Part shown: positions 48,396-62,600 of the stretch, piece after piece
Layout of the letters: each line of letters starts with the position of its first letter
Numbering within the stretch: the first letter of the stretch is position 1
Assembly: GCA_948474755.1 (NCBI GenBank)
Contig: CAOLHI010001846.1
Location: forward strand, 186,001 to 250,000
Length of the DNA: 64,000 nt
Source: Ctenosaura bakeri
Lineage: Eukaryota > Chordata > Lepidosauria > Squamata > Iguanidae
Reading direction: 5' to 3'
Notes under the pieces: generated by a model
The model's input: the letters and a program-made list of their open reading frames with translations, nothing else
The model's database searches: none
What the model was told of the DNA's origin: nothing
Position numbers and translations under genes: made by a program

Positions 48396-50390
48396 TCTGT
48401 TATATTCTCTCCTATGAGATCAACCTAGAGGAATATCTTCAGACTGGTTTTCTTTCTGCCACGAGAAGGGGTATAAAAACCGCTGGTCTTAAAGTGCAAG
48501 TCAACATTTACAGAGGAAAGACCTTTCGCTGCCTCTTGATAAGAACACCTACATGGAACTTCCATGCTCAGGAGCAGTCTATCGGCAACCGTCACACAGG
48601 AAGGGCAGACCAAGGCTATTGCTTTGCTGCCGTACTTCTAAGCTTCCCAGAAACAAAGCCATCTGCTTGGAAATATAGGCCTGGATCAGCCGAGAGCTTA
48701 GCACCGCTCAGCTGGACCCTTTGGACTTAGTACCATTAAGGGTAGTGAAATTTCAGGCCAAAATATGAGACTGAGTGACGGCTCCTGGTGCAGTCACCGC
48801 GGAAGGGCCGTGCTGATGTCATTGAGCAAGATGCATTACGCATCAACCATAGCTGCTCCGAGTCATAAAACAAAGAACGCATGCATGCCTGCACATGCAT
48901 TCATTTTAAGGTTGTTGTGTTATCACCCTGGGTTTGCTCTTCTTTAAGCTGATAACAGCAGAAGAAGTCCAGGCCCTGAGAGCTGGGAACTATATGGCTC
49001 TTGAGTTCTTCAATGATGGTACGTCCTTCATAATGAGACCTGGTCATCTGCATTCATTGTTGGAGAGAGGAGACAGCACAACATTCACACCACTAGGAAG
49101 CCCTGGGCAGGAAACAACATCACAGCTGGCACTGGAGAGTTTTCTCCTCCTCATCCAGGGGTAGTCCTAGAAAAACAATAACAAACTTCTAATTAATGTG
49201 ATTATTTTGGCTTGAACCCAGCTGTCAGTCCCAACTGGAGAAGACCCCTGAACTTGAATCTACTTTGTTCTGTGCCAAAGCTACAATGGTGGCACAGTGG
49301 TTAAATGCTGGTACTGCAGCCACAATATTGTGAGTTCGATCCTGCCGGGCTCCAGGTTGACTCAGCCATCCATCCTTTCGTAGGTCAGTAAAATGAGTAC
49401 CCAGTTTGTTGGGGGCAATTAGCTAAAACATTGTAAATCGCTTAGGGAGTGCTTTGCACTGATAATGGTACAGAAATGTAACTGCTATTGCTATTAATGT
49501 ATGTGTTGACTTGCCAAGTTCCCATTAATTCAATGGGTTTATTCCAGTTGGGACTAACAATTGCATTTATGCCTTTGGTTCTGTTTTTTCTTTCTCCATG
49601 ATGCACCTGTGGCACTGTTTTAAAGACTCATTTCAAATCAGGACATTGTAGCTTTGGCATGGAACAAAGGTAGATTTATTTATTCATTATGCTTTAGTGA
49701 TCCTACGGATGAGAATTCTCCAAACCACCCTATTATCAGACTCCCTGCTCAGGCCTTGCAGATTCAGGGATGTGTCTTCTTTGATTAAGTCTATCTGTCC
49801 TCATTTCTACTGCCTTATACTTTGCCAAGCATTCTTGTCTTTTCTAGTGCATCAGGTCTTCTCATGATACGGCCAAAATACAACAGCCTCAGTTTAATAA
49901 TCTTGGCTTCTAAGAGAATTCAGGCTTGATTTGCTCCAGGACCCGTTCATTTGTCTTTTCAGCAGTCCCGGGAAATCTTATACTGGTTAATTATTAACAC
50001 ACTTTCTAGTATTTGTCTCCATGAAATGGTCAACCAGTGTCCGAGTTACATCACTTGCAAGGCATAAGGATGGTGGCAAGGAATGTCTTTCCCATCCTTG
50101 TACCTTGCAGGTTGCAAGGCATGAGGATGGGAAAGACATTCCCTGCAACCAGAAAGTCAGCACCTCATTCCTTGCAATGAGAAAGACATTCTTCGCAACT
50201 AGAAAGCCAGCACCTCAAGGAAAAGAATGCTAGTCCAGTGTTCACTGCAATACTTTAGGTCTTTATGTGCAGGTATTTTGTTGTTACTGAATGAATGACC
50301 ATTGAGGTGTGCAAATACAGATTTACCATCTCTGTGAGAAGTTCCGGTAGCAAGAACAATGAACTCTGACTTTCCCCCAGTTCTCACCTG
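48396..50390. other. Intergenic region 3' of CCDC88B
   Basis: Apart from the SINE at 49281-49494 I see no gene. Near 50.04-50.21 kb a loose repeat of GCAAGGCATAAGGATGG / GAAAGACATTCC words occurs. A further short CCDC88B exon could lie here if the donor at 50498 is used. Confidence 0.4.
49281..49494 (+). mobile_element. Sauria-type SINE
   Basis: Has GGTGGCACAGTGGTTAAATG, GTGAGTTCGATCCTG and GTAAAATGAGTACCCAG, ending in GCTATTGCTATT. Confidence 0.9.
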
Positions 50391-50689
50391 TCACCTCTGT
50401 TCACTTCTCTTCTCTTGGCTGATTGTCAAGACCTGGTTTGGGACTTCCCACTCGGCCACCGCGACAACAGCTTCTTCACGAGAACCTCCCAACATACCGA
50501 GTCGGCGCTGGCGGAAGCGTTGGCGGGGGGTGTCCATGCCCTCGCCATCTCCGGACCCAGAAGAATCCACCACCACTGGCAGGCGTGAGCTCAGCCTCCG
50601 GCGGCGGAACTGTACCTGTTGGGCATCCAAAATGCTGACGGTGCTACTGGCTTTGTGCAGGGAGGCTGGTGAGCTGGGAGTACTGGAAA
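50391..50689 (-). CDS. CCDC88B: CCDC88B probable last exon
   Basis: It encodes [20 protein letters not shown], then [14 protein letters not shown] and [10 protein letters not shown], and reads on to a TGA at 50391-50393. A strong donor (G-GTATGT) lies after QRRRLG-type sequence at 50498, and another GTGAG follows the stop. So the true exon may end at 50498 and splice to a short unidentified last exon. Acceptor CCCCAAAAG is the only one that keeps frame. Confidence 0.7.
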
Positions 50690-53600
50690 CTTTTGGGGGA
50701 TGAGGGTAAAAGAAATAAGTAAGCGGAAAAAGAAACGATTTGTATTGTGGCAGAGCTGCATCCGGAAAGCAGAATACTTTATGTACTCATGTATAAGTCT
50801 AAACATTTTAGCCGAGAAATTGACTCTAAAAACCTTGGTCAACATCTATGGATCCATGTAATTGGTAACAATGGAACGCGCTGCTTTGGAGCGTGGCGGA
50901 GTCTCCTTCTTTGGAAGTTTTTAAACAGAGGCTGGATGGCCATATTTCGGGAATGTTTTGATAGTGACTTCCTGCACAGCAAAAGGAGGTCAGACTAGAT
51001 GGCCTTGTGGTTTCTTCCAACTCTACAACTCTATGATTCTATGACTGGTATCTTAACTCTTAGCAAAAAAGGAACCATCCCTTCTCTGAGTACAGTGGCA
51101 AAAGGTGAGAGCTTAGTCCGTCCAAGGAAAATCTAAAAGAAGCACTGATCCTCTCTACTCTCTCAGCACCCTTTTAAAGGGAAGCACCATTTTTTTCCAC
51201 CCAAAAAGGGCCAGCAGAGAGAGTAGAAGGGGTTGGTGCTTCTTTTAGGTTCCCCTGGGAGGGACTAAGCTCTTGCTTTTTGCCAAAGAAAGGGATGGTT
51301 CCTTTTTTGATACTGGACCTTAACACAGGCTCATGTTGTACCGGCTACATTGCACTTGCTATAGAATACCAAACACCCCTCCAAGTTATGGTGGCGCATT
51401 TTTTTCTCATCTTTTAAAAACAGGAGATTTTTAATTTAGCGGAAATGACTCAAGCCAAGACAAAGGGGTGTGCTTTGATTCCCTAAATGCAACAAGACCA
51501 TTTCTATGCATGGCTCTACAGAGCTGAGAATCAGATCGAAGAGGAAGGAATTTTGCATGCCTCCTAACGGGACATAAGAGTAACTAAATTCTTCAACTTG
51601 TGTGGTCCAGCAACTAATACACTGGTTGTGGGTGTGTAAGGAGACATTATAGAATCATAGAGTTGGAAGACACCACAATGGCCATCGATCCAACCCCATT
51701 CCACCATGCAGGAACACACACTCAAAGGACTCTCAGCAAATGGTCATCCAGCCTCTGTTTAAAAACCTCCAAAGAAGGAAATGGCTGGAGACTCCGCAAC
51801 ACTCTGAGACAGCATATTCCACTGTTAAATAGCTCTTACTGTCAAAAAGTTCTTCCTGATATTTAGGGGAAATCTCTTTTCCTGTGCTTTGAATCCATTG
51901 CTCCGTGTCCTAGTTCCTGGAGCAGCCGAAAACGAGCTTGCTCCATCTTCAACATGACATCCCTTCAAATATTTAACCATGGCTATCATGTCATCTTTTA
52001 GCCTTGTTTTCAATAGGATAAGTATACCCAGTTCCTAAGCTGCTCCTTATAGGGATTCATGGTTTCCAGACCCTTCACCATTTTGGTCCCCCTCCTCTGG
52101 ACACATTCCAGCTTGCCAATATCCTTCCTGAACTGTGGTGCCCAGAACAGGCAGCTTTGCATACACTAAATAGGGTATTATATGTTTTTCTTTACTTTAT
52201 TTGCAAGGACTCACCTCTCCCATCAGCCTCAAGCCCCTCTTGCCCTGCCAGGCTTTCAGTACTGCCAGCTCCATCAGCCATGGGCCGCAGCTGCCCACGG
52301 AGAACGTCCCGGCGAGGCTTCATCAGCTTCCTTATCTTCTCCGCAATCCAGTTACTTTTCCTGAAATGCAAAGAGAGGGTGAGCTGAAGAGTCAAAAGGA
52401 AAAGGAACTTCCCACCACTGCCATATTAAATATGTTCACAAAAACACACCCCATTCTATTGGGACCACTACTAGAACTCTGCGGAATCTGCCCCTCTCAA
52501 GACCTTCACTATTCTTTATTTTTACGTGCCAAAAACCGTACAATCAATCTCATTCCAGAAGATCGTATACAAGAATAGGAACATTTCTCTATATTACATA
52601 AAATATTTATTTCCTTCTATAGGTGCAATTTTTATATCACCATATTTACATCGTCTCCCTTCCCTCCTTGACCTTTTTATCCAGTAAATATAGTTATATA
52701 TAAATATTCTATATTGTTTATGCCTTCAGTTCATCCTCATCCTTCCCTCTTTCTCCCCATATTCTCCCTCCCTACCCAATCATCCTCAGGGGCATTTTCT
52801 CCCCATCTAATCTCCTTATTGAGTTTGTCTTTACCCAAACCTCCTTAGTGTGAAATATCTTTTTGCTATCGTGTTCTTGCCCTGATGTTTTACTACCCGG
52901 TACTTGTGTATTCCCATTTAGTATTTTCTCAATCTACAATCCCACCGCATCAAGTCTACCCTTCTTTCCTACGCTATGATATCTAATTCTCTTTCACCCA
53001 TTCAATAATTGGATTCCACTGCTTTTCAAAGTGTTGGTTTGAATTTCCTTTTCGCATGTTGGACAATTTTTCCATTACTTTGATCTTCCGTCCTTCTAGA
53101 GCAGCGGTTCTCAACCTGGGGGTCGTGACCCCTTTGGGGGTCAAACGACCCTTTCACAGGGGTCGCCTAAGACCATCGGAAAATACGTATTTCTGGTGGT
53201 CTTGGGCTCCATTCCCTCCTCGGTGGTGGTGCGCAAGCGCAAGCCACGCACTCGCATCCTCCTGCCCCCTGTTCAGAAGGGACTGAAATTGCTCCCCTTC
53301 TCTGCTACCGGGAGAACCTCCCGTCTGATGGGCCAGCTTGGGGGGCGGTGGCAGCATGGGGGGCAGCTCCCCTCCTCGCCACAGCCCCTGCCCCACTCGC
53401 CACAGAGGGGGGCACTGTGGAAAGGCCGGGGGGCCGCAAGGCAGGGCTTTTCCGGGGGGGCGAGCTGCGCCCGGCACAAAAGACAAAGGCGCTGGGATTC
53501 CTCTCCCCCCGGCCAGGGTCGACACTCTGGAAACTTTTCCCACACTGCCCCCCCAGCGGAAACGAGAGCGAAGCAGAAGCAGAGCCCGGGGGGGGGTTCC

Positions 53601-56600
53601 TGGAGTTTTTTCCCGGGGAGACACATGGCTCCTCTTTCCCTCCCTGCCCGCCCCCCTCGGTTCCTGGCCGGCGAGGCGGTCTTTGCCGGGGAGGGAGGCA
53701 TTGTAAATAATAAATAAATAATTTTATGGTTGGGGGTCACCACAACATGAGGAACTGTATTAAAGGGTCGCAGCATTAGGAAGGTTGAGAACCACTGTTC
53801 TAGAGGACCTTCGCTATAAAACAAGGGTCTTCCCCATAACCTTCTACTTGATTATTTCAAGAGGAGATGCCAGGGATTGAATCCGGCACCTTTCTCATGG
53901 AGATCATGCGCTCTGCCTCGAGCTATGAGATGCAAGGTTTGTGCATTTGAAGAACAATCTTGTCACATTAAAAGATCAGTTTAACACCTCCTTGGGAACA
54001 GAATTTGTAAAATTATGCCCTGCGTTGGACTTACTTGCCACGTGGAAGTGCTGGCTCTAGCACCCGGTACTGGTCCATTATTTTCTCCACCAATTTCTGT
54101 TTTTCCCGACGCAACTCACCCAATTTGTCCCTTTGGGAAAAAGCAGAGAGTGCAATTTAACACCAAGGCTCTCCAATTTGTGGGGCGCAATTGCTCAAGA
54201 GGGCCAAAAATGTTCAAGGAGGTTTCTTGACCCCATCCTTATTTTCGGAAGCATTGGGTGGAACCGTAGCGTTTGCAAGGAATGCAAAGGGCACATTGCC
54301 CTTGCGGGATCAGGAAATCCCCTTGCTCCATCTTAAATAGAATATATGCTTTAAGAAAAAAGAAACTACTGGTAGTGTCTTCTCAAGTTTTGTGGGAGGT
54401 AGAGACAGAAGACCCCCGTAAAGTGAGAAAAACATGAATAAAACTAAAAATCATAATCACTAGTTTTATTATCCAAGATTGTTTCTCTAGGAACCTCTAG
54501 GTCCTCCAGTGGGATTCTATGGTCAATTTCTGGCAGATGTGGGCCATGGAGTGGACAGAACATTTTTTTTTCTGTGGTGGGGCAAGCAGAATAAAATGTT
54601 TTTAATAAAATAAATAAATAAATAAAAATAACTCATGAACAATCACATTCACAAGGGTTGAACCCATGGAAGTGGAGGGCGAATTGTAATGTTTTATTTC
54701 TTTCTTTTTATAAGTAATTTTTATTAAAATTTTAAATGAAAAAGAATTTAAAAAAAAACCCTCCCCGCTTCCAGACATCAATTTTCCCAGTTGAATCTGA
54801 GTTTCACTTTCCATTCCGTATAAACATTCCCTTCCATACATTATCTCTGTTTTACAACAATCATAAACTATTAATTTTAACTTGTATTTAACTATTTACA
54901 TTTTACCTTTTACCACCTCATTTTCTCACAGTCTTTCTTTCTTTTCCCCCATCTTATTCTTTTATCCAATTCAATACCTCTCGTCATTCTCTTTCGTAAT
55001 GTTTTATTTCATGTAGAATAATAGAATCATAGAAATGTAGAGTTGGAAGAGACCCCAGAGGCCATCCAGTCCAACCCCCTTCCATGCAGGAACACCCTCA
55101 AAGCACTCCCGACAGATGGCCATCCAGCCTCTGCTTGAAAACCTCCAAGGAAGGAGACTCCACTACACTCCATGGAGGCAGCATCTTCCACTGCCGGACA
55201 GCTCTGACCATCAGGAAGTTCTTCCTGAGTTTCAAGTGGAATCTCCTTTCCTGCAGCTTGAATCCATTGCTTCTTGTCCTGGTCTCTGGAGCAGCAGAAA
55301 ACAAGCCCTCTCCTTCTTCTACATGGCATCCCTTCAAATATTTAATCCATTGCTCCTTGTCCTGGTCTCTGGAGCAACAGAAAACAAGCCCTCTCCTTTT
55401 TCTACATGGCATCCTTTCAAATATTTAATCCATTGCTCCTTGTCCTGGTCTCTGGAGCAGCAGAAAAGAAGCCCTCTCCTTCCTCTACATGGCATCCCTT
55501 CAAATATTTAATCCATTGCTCCTTGTCCTGGTCTCTGGAGCAACAGAAAACAAGCCCTCTCCTTCCTCTACATGCCATCCCTTCAAATATTTAATCCATT
55601 GCTCCTTGTCCTGGTCTCTGGAGCAGCAGAAAACAAGCCCTCTCCTTCCTCTACGTGGCATCCTTTCAAATATTGATAGAATCAAATACAGTTTGTCATC
55701 TCAGCAGTTAAAATCTATTTGTCAGATCATCTGAGATAGCTAAGTTAGTGGCAGGTGTGGGTGTAACTTGACATGTGCTGCTACTTATTTTTTGGCTGGG
55801 CATTTATGGCCACTGATGAAAGTTTTATGGTAACCTGCCTTCAACGCTCAGCTGGATTGCTAACAGAAAATATACCAGCGAGTCTCAATTTGTGTTATCC
55901 CCATTTACAACATTTCAAATGTACAGTGCTTCTCCACTAACAAATAAATGAATGAGCCATGCCTAGCTCTCTCTGTGCGCCTGCGCCACTATGGGAGAGG
56001 CCAGAGAGTGTGGGGAATGAGATAAGCTAGAGATAGGAGAGGATGACGGAAAGTAGGGGCAAGAAGTTGTTGGGTTGTGAGTTGTGGGGAGAAGGAGCCG
56101 ACACCCTTATCTCAGCCCTGGCAGCCTTTGCATTTATCAGCCAGAAAACAGAGCAAGAAACAGCCCAGGCAGGGTAGGGCCATTTCCGCACTGCACTGTT
56201 AGTATTCCACTTTCAACCTACTATGGAATCCTGGGGTTTGTAGTTTCCTGAGGCCAAAGCGTCTCTGGCCATTTCCGCACTAGCCGGTTATAGCGCTATG
56301 GTTCCACTTGCAACATCCTATGGAATCCTGGGGTTTGCATAGGATGTTGCAAGTGGAATCATAGCGCTATAACTGGCTAGTGCGGAAATGGCCTCTGGCT
56401 GAGAATCCTAAATGCCCCTCTCTAAATTGCAAACCCCAAGATTCCATAGGAGGTTGAAAGCGGAATAATAGCACTATAACAATGCAGTGCGGAAATGGCC
56501 CAGGCCAAAATAGCTGCCTTTCACCAGAAAAACATTCTTTAAAAAAAAAATGCAAACAGGACATATACATTAGATGGAACGTCAGTCAAGAAATATTGGA

Positions 56601-59600
56601 GAATAATATTATATATGGTGACGACGGCCCGCATTGAATATGCACGACTTTGGAAAAATGAATCTACACCTACTATTGAACAGCAGTGGACAACCTTTAT
56701 GGAAAATAGAAATGCAGACATTCTTACACAAAGATTAAAAGGGAAATCAGATGAAGACATTAACAAGGAGTGGAAGATTGTTACTGATTTGGGTTGGGTG
56801 TAGACAGAAGGCAATACATAAATCATGATATCAAATATTATACAGGGTAATAATCATTGAAATATCAAGTAACAAGTAAAGTAGAGACATATAGCAGGAA
56901 CTAACGAATTATTGAATACTAACATTCTATTGCAATATGTGTCAAATAGAGGAAATATTAATAATTGTAATCCAGAAAGGAAAGGAAGAAGAAATAATAT
57001 TGCATGTAAACATTACAGAAATAATTGTTTATTTGTTGAAATTTTAATAAAATTATATTAAAAAAAATGCAGTGGCATTGCCTATACACCACCACCATCT
57101 AGTGGTCTCAGGTGTAAGTGTAAGCTCAAAGTGTAAATATTTGATGGACCAGATTTGAAGACTAGAAGGATCAGAGTCAAGTGATCCGCTTGGCCCTCCC
57201 GAAACTGCAGACCCCAGGATTCCATAAGATGTTGCAAGTGGAATAATAGCGCTATAGCAGTCTAGTGCGGAAACGGCCCTCCTGTTCTGCATCTGCTGCA
57301 GAGGACACCGTGGGACGTGCACTGCCCCTCTCTCGCTCTTTGTGCCCTGATGTGCTTTGGTCAGGATATGTGCCTCCTATCATAAAGTCTCCACTGGATG
57401 TATATTAGAATAGTCTGGGTAGCTAGCTAAGGCATGGCTAGAATTAGCTAGAGCATTAGAAAGTATGGAATGCCAATTCTTGATTGCAACAGTCTATCTG
57501 TTGCTTGTATTCCCACGGATCAAATGGTTAATTGCTTTATTGCTCACGGCTACAATTTATCCGGGAGAGGGGGAGAAAATCAGAGAGGGGAAACAAAAAG
57601 CACCCAAAGGTGTTATAAGAACTGGACGTGCTCAGAGATAAGGAGGCAGGAAACGTGTACCAACCTCAAGGATGAAAGAGGGGTAAACCACTGTGAGTCT
57701 GGGAAACATCTCAAATGGTGGGGTGATGTTAGAATCATAGAATCCTAGAGTTGGAAGAGACCCCAGGGGCCATCCAGTCCAACCCCCTGCTATGCAGGAA
57801 CACCCTCAAAGCACTCCCAACAGATGGCCATCAAGCCTCTGCTTAAAAACCTCCAAGGAAGGAGACTCCACCACACTCCAAGGAGGCAGCCAATTCCACC
57901 GCCGGACAGCCCTGACCGTCAGGAAGTTCTTCCCGAGGTTCAGGTAGAATCTCCTTTCCTGCAGCTTGAATCCATTGCTCCTTGTCCTAGTCTCTAGAGC
58001 AGTGGAAAACAAGCCTACTCCCTGCTGTGAGATTTATCGTCCTCTCCAATAACAGCTTTGCATGCCCAGATTTGTATGGAAACATATGAAACCTATAACC
58101 ACCACGTATGCTTTAGTCTCAGCAGCTCTGGACAAAACGTGCTGCGTTGCTTCCTTTGCTACAACTAAATGCTCCTGCTTAACTCTGAGTGAGGTGTGGG
58201 GAGTGCTAGTTATATAGGGCATGACAGCTTTCTCCATGGAGGAAGCCTGCTGCAGACAGTATACCAGAAGAACACAGTTCTTACCAGTGCCCCTCTGTCT
58301 GCGTGGGCCTTTAAAGAGGAACTGTCATCTAATTGCAAAACAGTTCCCCATCGGAACTTTTCCGGCCCCTCTGGAAAGCATCTACACGTTTCTCTAACCT
58401 GGAGAAGGGGAAGTATGATGTTTTCTGTTTTAAAACTCTTTAAAATTGGGAGTGGTTTGAGTAAAATTGCTAAGTTTGTGGCTCTGTTGGAATGAACCCC
58501 CCTGCTTTCCAATGATTCCTTATGGAGCTGGCCCCCCATTTGTCTTAGTCTCATTTTGCATTGCTAATACAGGGGCCATTTCCGCACTAGACATAGTGTT
58601 ATTATTCCACTTTCAATATCCTAAGAAATCCTGGAGCTTGCAGTTTAGGCCCCTCCCTAAACTGCAAACCCCAGGGTTCCATAGGATGTTGAAAGTGGAA
58701 TAATAGTGCTATAACTGCCTAGTGCGGAAATGGCCAGGGGCATAAACTGAAAGCTGTCTGCATTGTTTAACAGATTTCTTAAAAAAGAAAGAAACAGCAG
58801 AGGGATGGCACTTTGCCCAGACACAAATCTTTCACTCACAAGTACTGGCGCTGCTCTTCCTGGAAGTGCTCCTTGCTCTCCATGCTATGCTCCAGCAGGC
58901 GCCTGTTCTCCCGACTTAGGGCTTGGATCTCCTGAAGAAGGTGCCGGTTCTCTTCCTCCTGGTTCCCCTTCAACTGGGCCAGCAGCTATCAGGTAGCGAG
59001 AGGGAGGGAGGGCATCCCAGCAATAAGAAGGAGTCAAAAGATGCTCAGATCAAGTACCACGATCCCTTGTATCAGGTGGAATCTATACTGTATATACTCA
59101 TGTGTAAGTCTAGACATTTTATGCAAAAAAATCAACCCCCAAAACCTGGGTCAACTTAGCCACAGGTCAATGTAAGTACTGTACCTTAATTCTTATCAAA
59201 AAAAGGACCCATCCCTTCTCTGAGTAGAGTGGCAAAGGGTAAGAGCTTAGTTCATTCCAGGAGAACCTAAAATAAGTACTGACTCCCTGTACTCATAGAA
59301 TAATAGAGCTGGAAGAGAGCACATAGAGTCCAACCCTGATCTGCCATGCAGGAATGCACAAGCAAAGCATTCCTGACAGATGGCCATCCAGCCTCTCTTT
59401 AAAAACTTCCAAAGAAGGGGACTCCACCACACTCCCAGGCAGGGCATTCCACTGTTTTCCTAATGTTTAGATGGAATCTCTTTTCCTGAAGTTTGAAGCC
59501 ATTGTTCCATGTCCTAGTCTCTGGAGAAGCAGAAAAGAGGCTTGCTCCATCCTCCATATGTCATCCCTTCAGATATTTAAACATGGCTATCATGTCACCT

Positions 59601-62600
59601 CTTACCCTTCTCTTTTCTGGGCTAAACATCCTCAGCTCCCAAGCCTCTCCTTATAGGGCTTCGTGGTTTCCAGACACTTCATTATTTTGGTTGCCCTCCC
59701 CTGGACACATTCCAGCTTGTCAATATCCTTCCTGAACTGTGGTGTCCAGAACTGGACACAGGGTTCCAGGTGGAGCTCCGTAAGCCCCCTTACTTCTCTC
59801 CACCATGGTGTACTTCTGGCCTTTTGGAATGCCTGAGTGGGAAAATGGTGGCGGTGGCAGCCGGGGGAGCTGTCCCCCTAAAGCAGTCCTGGCATTTTCC
59901 CCTCTCCATGGAATGACCCTTGACTTATACACCACTCATATCAAAATCCATAATTTTGGCCCCAAAACGTGCCCTTGACTTATACATGATATTGACTTAT
60001 ACCTAGAATCATAGAATCATAGAAATGTAGAGTTGGAAGAGAACCCAGGGGCCATCTAGTCCAACCACCTGCCATGCAGGAACACCCTCAAAGCACTCCT
60101 GACAGACGGCCATCTATCCTCTGCTTAAAAACCTCCAAGGAAGGAGACTCCACCACACTCCATGGAGGCAGCAGATTCCACTGCCGGACAGCTCTGGCCA
60201 TCAGGAAGTTCTTCCTGGAATCTCTTTTCCTGCAGCTTGAATCTATTGCTCCTTGTCCTGGTCTCTGGAGCAGCAGAAAACAAGCCCTCTCCATCCTCTA
60301 CATGGCATCCCTTCAAATACCTGAGTATATATGGTATATTAGGTGGGGTAGGAAATACAAAAACGGTTGCTCCTGTTTCTAGACCAAAGATTGCAAAAGT
60401 TTCTTTTTAAAGAAACAACTCCCAGAATATCCCAGTCACCACAGCCAGTACTCTGGGACATAGTCAGTTCAGCCTCTTCTCAGCCTGTGGCAATTTCCAC
60501 TACATCTATTCATAAATCTGTCCCACCCTTTCTCCAATATCCGCCTGCGGCTGTTTTGCATGCCTTTCACCCTAAAATACACTTTTTGATCTGAATTTTA
60601 TCTTTAAATAATACATTTGATGTGCATTCTTAAAAATGCATTTAAAATGCATGTGCATTCTTATTAAAAATGCACATTTTAATACTCTAGAACGGTATCA
60701 CAAATGCAAAGTGCATAGCCTGATGCAGAATTGCAGTGCAGTCTGTGTATTAGTCCAGAAACTGCAACTCAGGTCAGAGAAATGAAGTAGGGCCACTGTA
60801 TTGAGGGACTGGTTCTATCAGGCTCTTCCGTTTCCCGAACACTTTCTATCCAAGCTGATGTAGATGAGAGCTTGGAAAAAACTACAATTCCCAGAGTGCC
60901 TTATTCTCCAAAGAGCTAAGTTTTCCTGGACTCGTTTGCATGTGCATCTGTAGCAAGGTACCTCACATTGGGTGCTCAGGCGGCCCAGTGCCGTGTCCAG
61001 CTGCTGGTTCTGCTCCTTTAGGGCCGCGCTCTCGGCCGCAAGCCTTGCGTGCTCCAGCTGCAGGCCTGTCGCCCTGTTCCGCATCCCTCGAAGCTCCCCC
61101 AGGAGGTCGTCCCGCCCCTGTTCCGTCTGTGCCAGCGTCTGTTTCACCCTGGGAAGATGTCCCGAAATGTTTTGGCACATCTGCCTTGTACAAAAATAGT
61201 CCTTCCTGGTATATCCCGACCTGTACTCTGACCTCTGTTTCAGGGGCTCTGTTTGAATGCCTCCTCTTAAAACCTCCTACGGGGCCTTCTCAGTGGTGGC
61301 CCCTGAAATATTTCCATACTTTTTAGGACTTTCCTCTTCACTTCTGCCTTCAACCAAGACGGACACCCTTTACAAAGTAATGTATACAGTCATCTCCCCA
61401 CGTTTGCTAGGGTTAGGGGCACAGGACCCCCCCATGAAAGTGAAAAAATGTGAATAACTCTAGGCCCTCCCATATTTAACATACAAAAAAGTATGATCAC
61501 TATATCCAACCCGCTGTGGATCCCCTTTGAGGCCCCAGGGTTCCTTCCCAAGGCAGAAGCGGGGCTTGCGGCCACCTCCACGGCCGCCCCACATCATTTT
61601 AAAGAGGGATTTAAAAGCCTCATTCACAGTTTCTCAGTCTCACGAGGCTTGCAGTCCCTATTAATGGCCTAGGGAGGTAGCGGAGGGGGCAGCAAATAAT
61701 CCGTGAATAATCAAAGCCACAAAAATGAAACCTGCAACTGTGGAGCCGGCCCCTCCCGAAACTGCAAACCCCAGGATTCCATAGGATGTTGAAAGTGGAA
61801 TCAAAGCGCTATAACAGTCTCGTGCGGAAATGGCCCTGGTCTAGAACCTGGGTTCCTGTTCTCCCCACCACGCCTTGGCTCTCTTCCCACAGACACACAC
61901 ATTTTGATATTTGTGATTTCCCCACTTTTGCAAAAGTCTTGCGCCCTAGCAAACGTGGAGGGCCATTTGCATTTTTCTGGTGTGGCTACTCTATCTTTAA
62001 GATCTTGCCTTATTTATTTTTGCAAATCACATTTAAAACCTTTTCATGCATCAATAAATGGTTTTATCTCAAACCCTTTAAGGATACGGTTGCTGTCTGT
62101 TGGTACCGGATGTTGTTGAACTACAACTTCCAGATTTCCTTACGACTGGCCATGCTGGCTGGGCTTTCCTGACATCAAACTCCCAAACATCATTTCCCAC
62201 TGATGTACAACAGCGTAGACACAAAGGGGTGGTCCTTGGACCTGTGGCAGTTTGGAGCCCTGGTGGCGCAGTGGTTAAATGCCAGTACTGCAAGCCACAA
62301 GGTTGTGAGTTCGATCCTGCCTAGCTCCAAGGTTGACTCAGCCTTCCATCCTTTCGCAGGTCGGTAAAATGAGTACCCAGCTTGTTGGGGGCATGTATAG
62401 AAATGTTTCAAAATACATGCTATTTGTAAGTTGTTTGCCGCCTCGATCCATATGGAGAGGCGGGATAAAAATAAATAATTAAAAAAAAAAGTTTGCAAGC
62501 CATTGGCTGCTGATCCACAGAGAAATTCCAGGAAATAAAGTAATAGTTGTAGTCAATGGGCACAAATAGGGTACCTGTCCCTGGCACATTAAAAAAAATG

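Noticed and set aside
62254..62340. tRNA gene
   Set aside because: A and B box-like sequences belong to the head of a Sauria-type SINE, which occurs in several copies.
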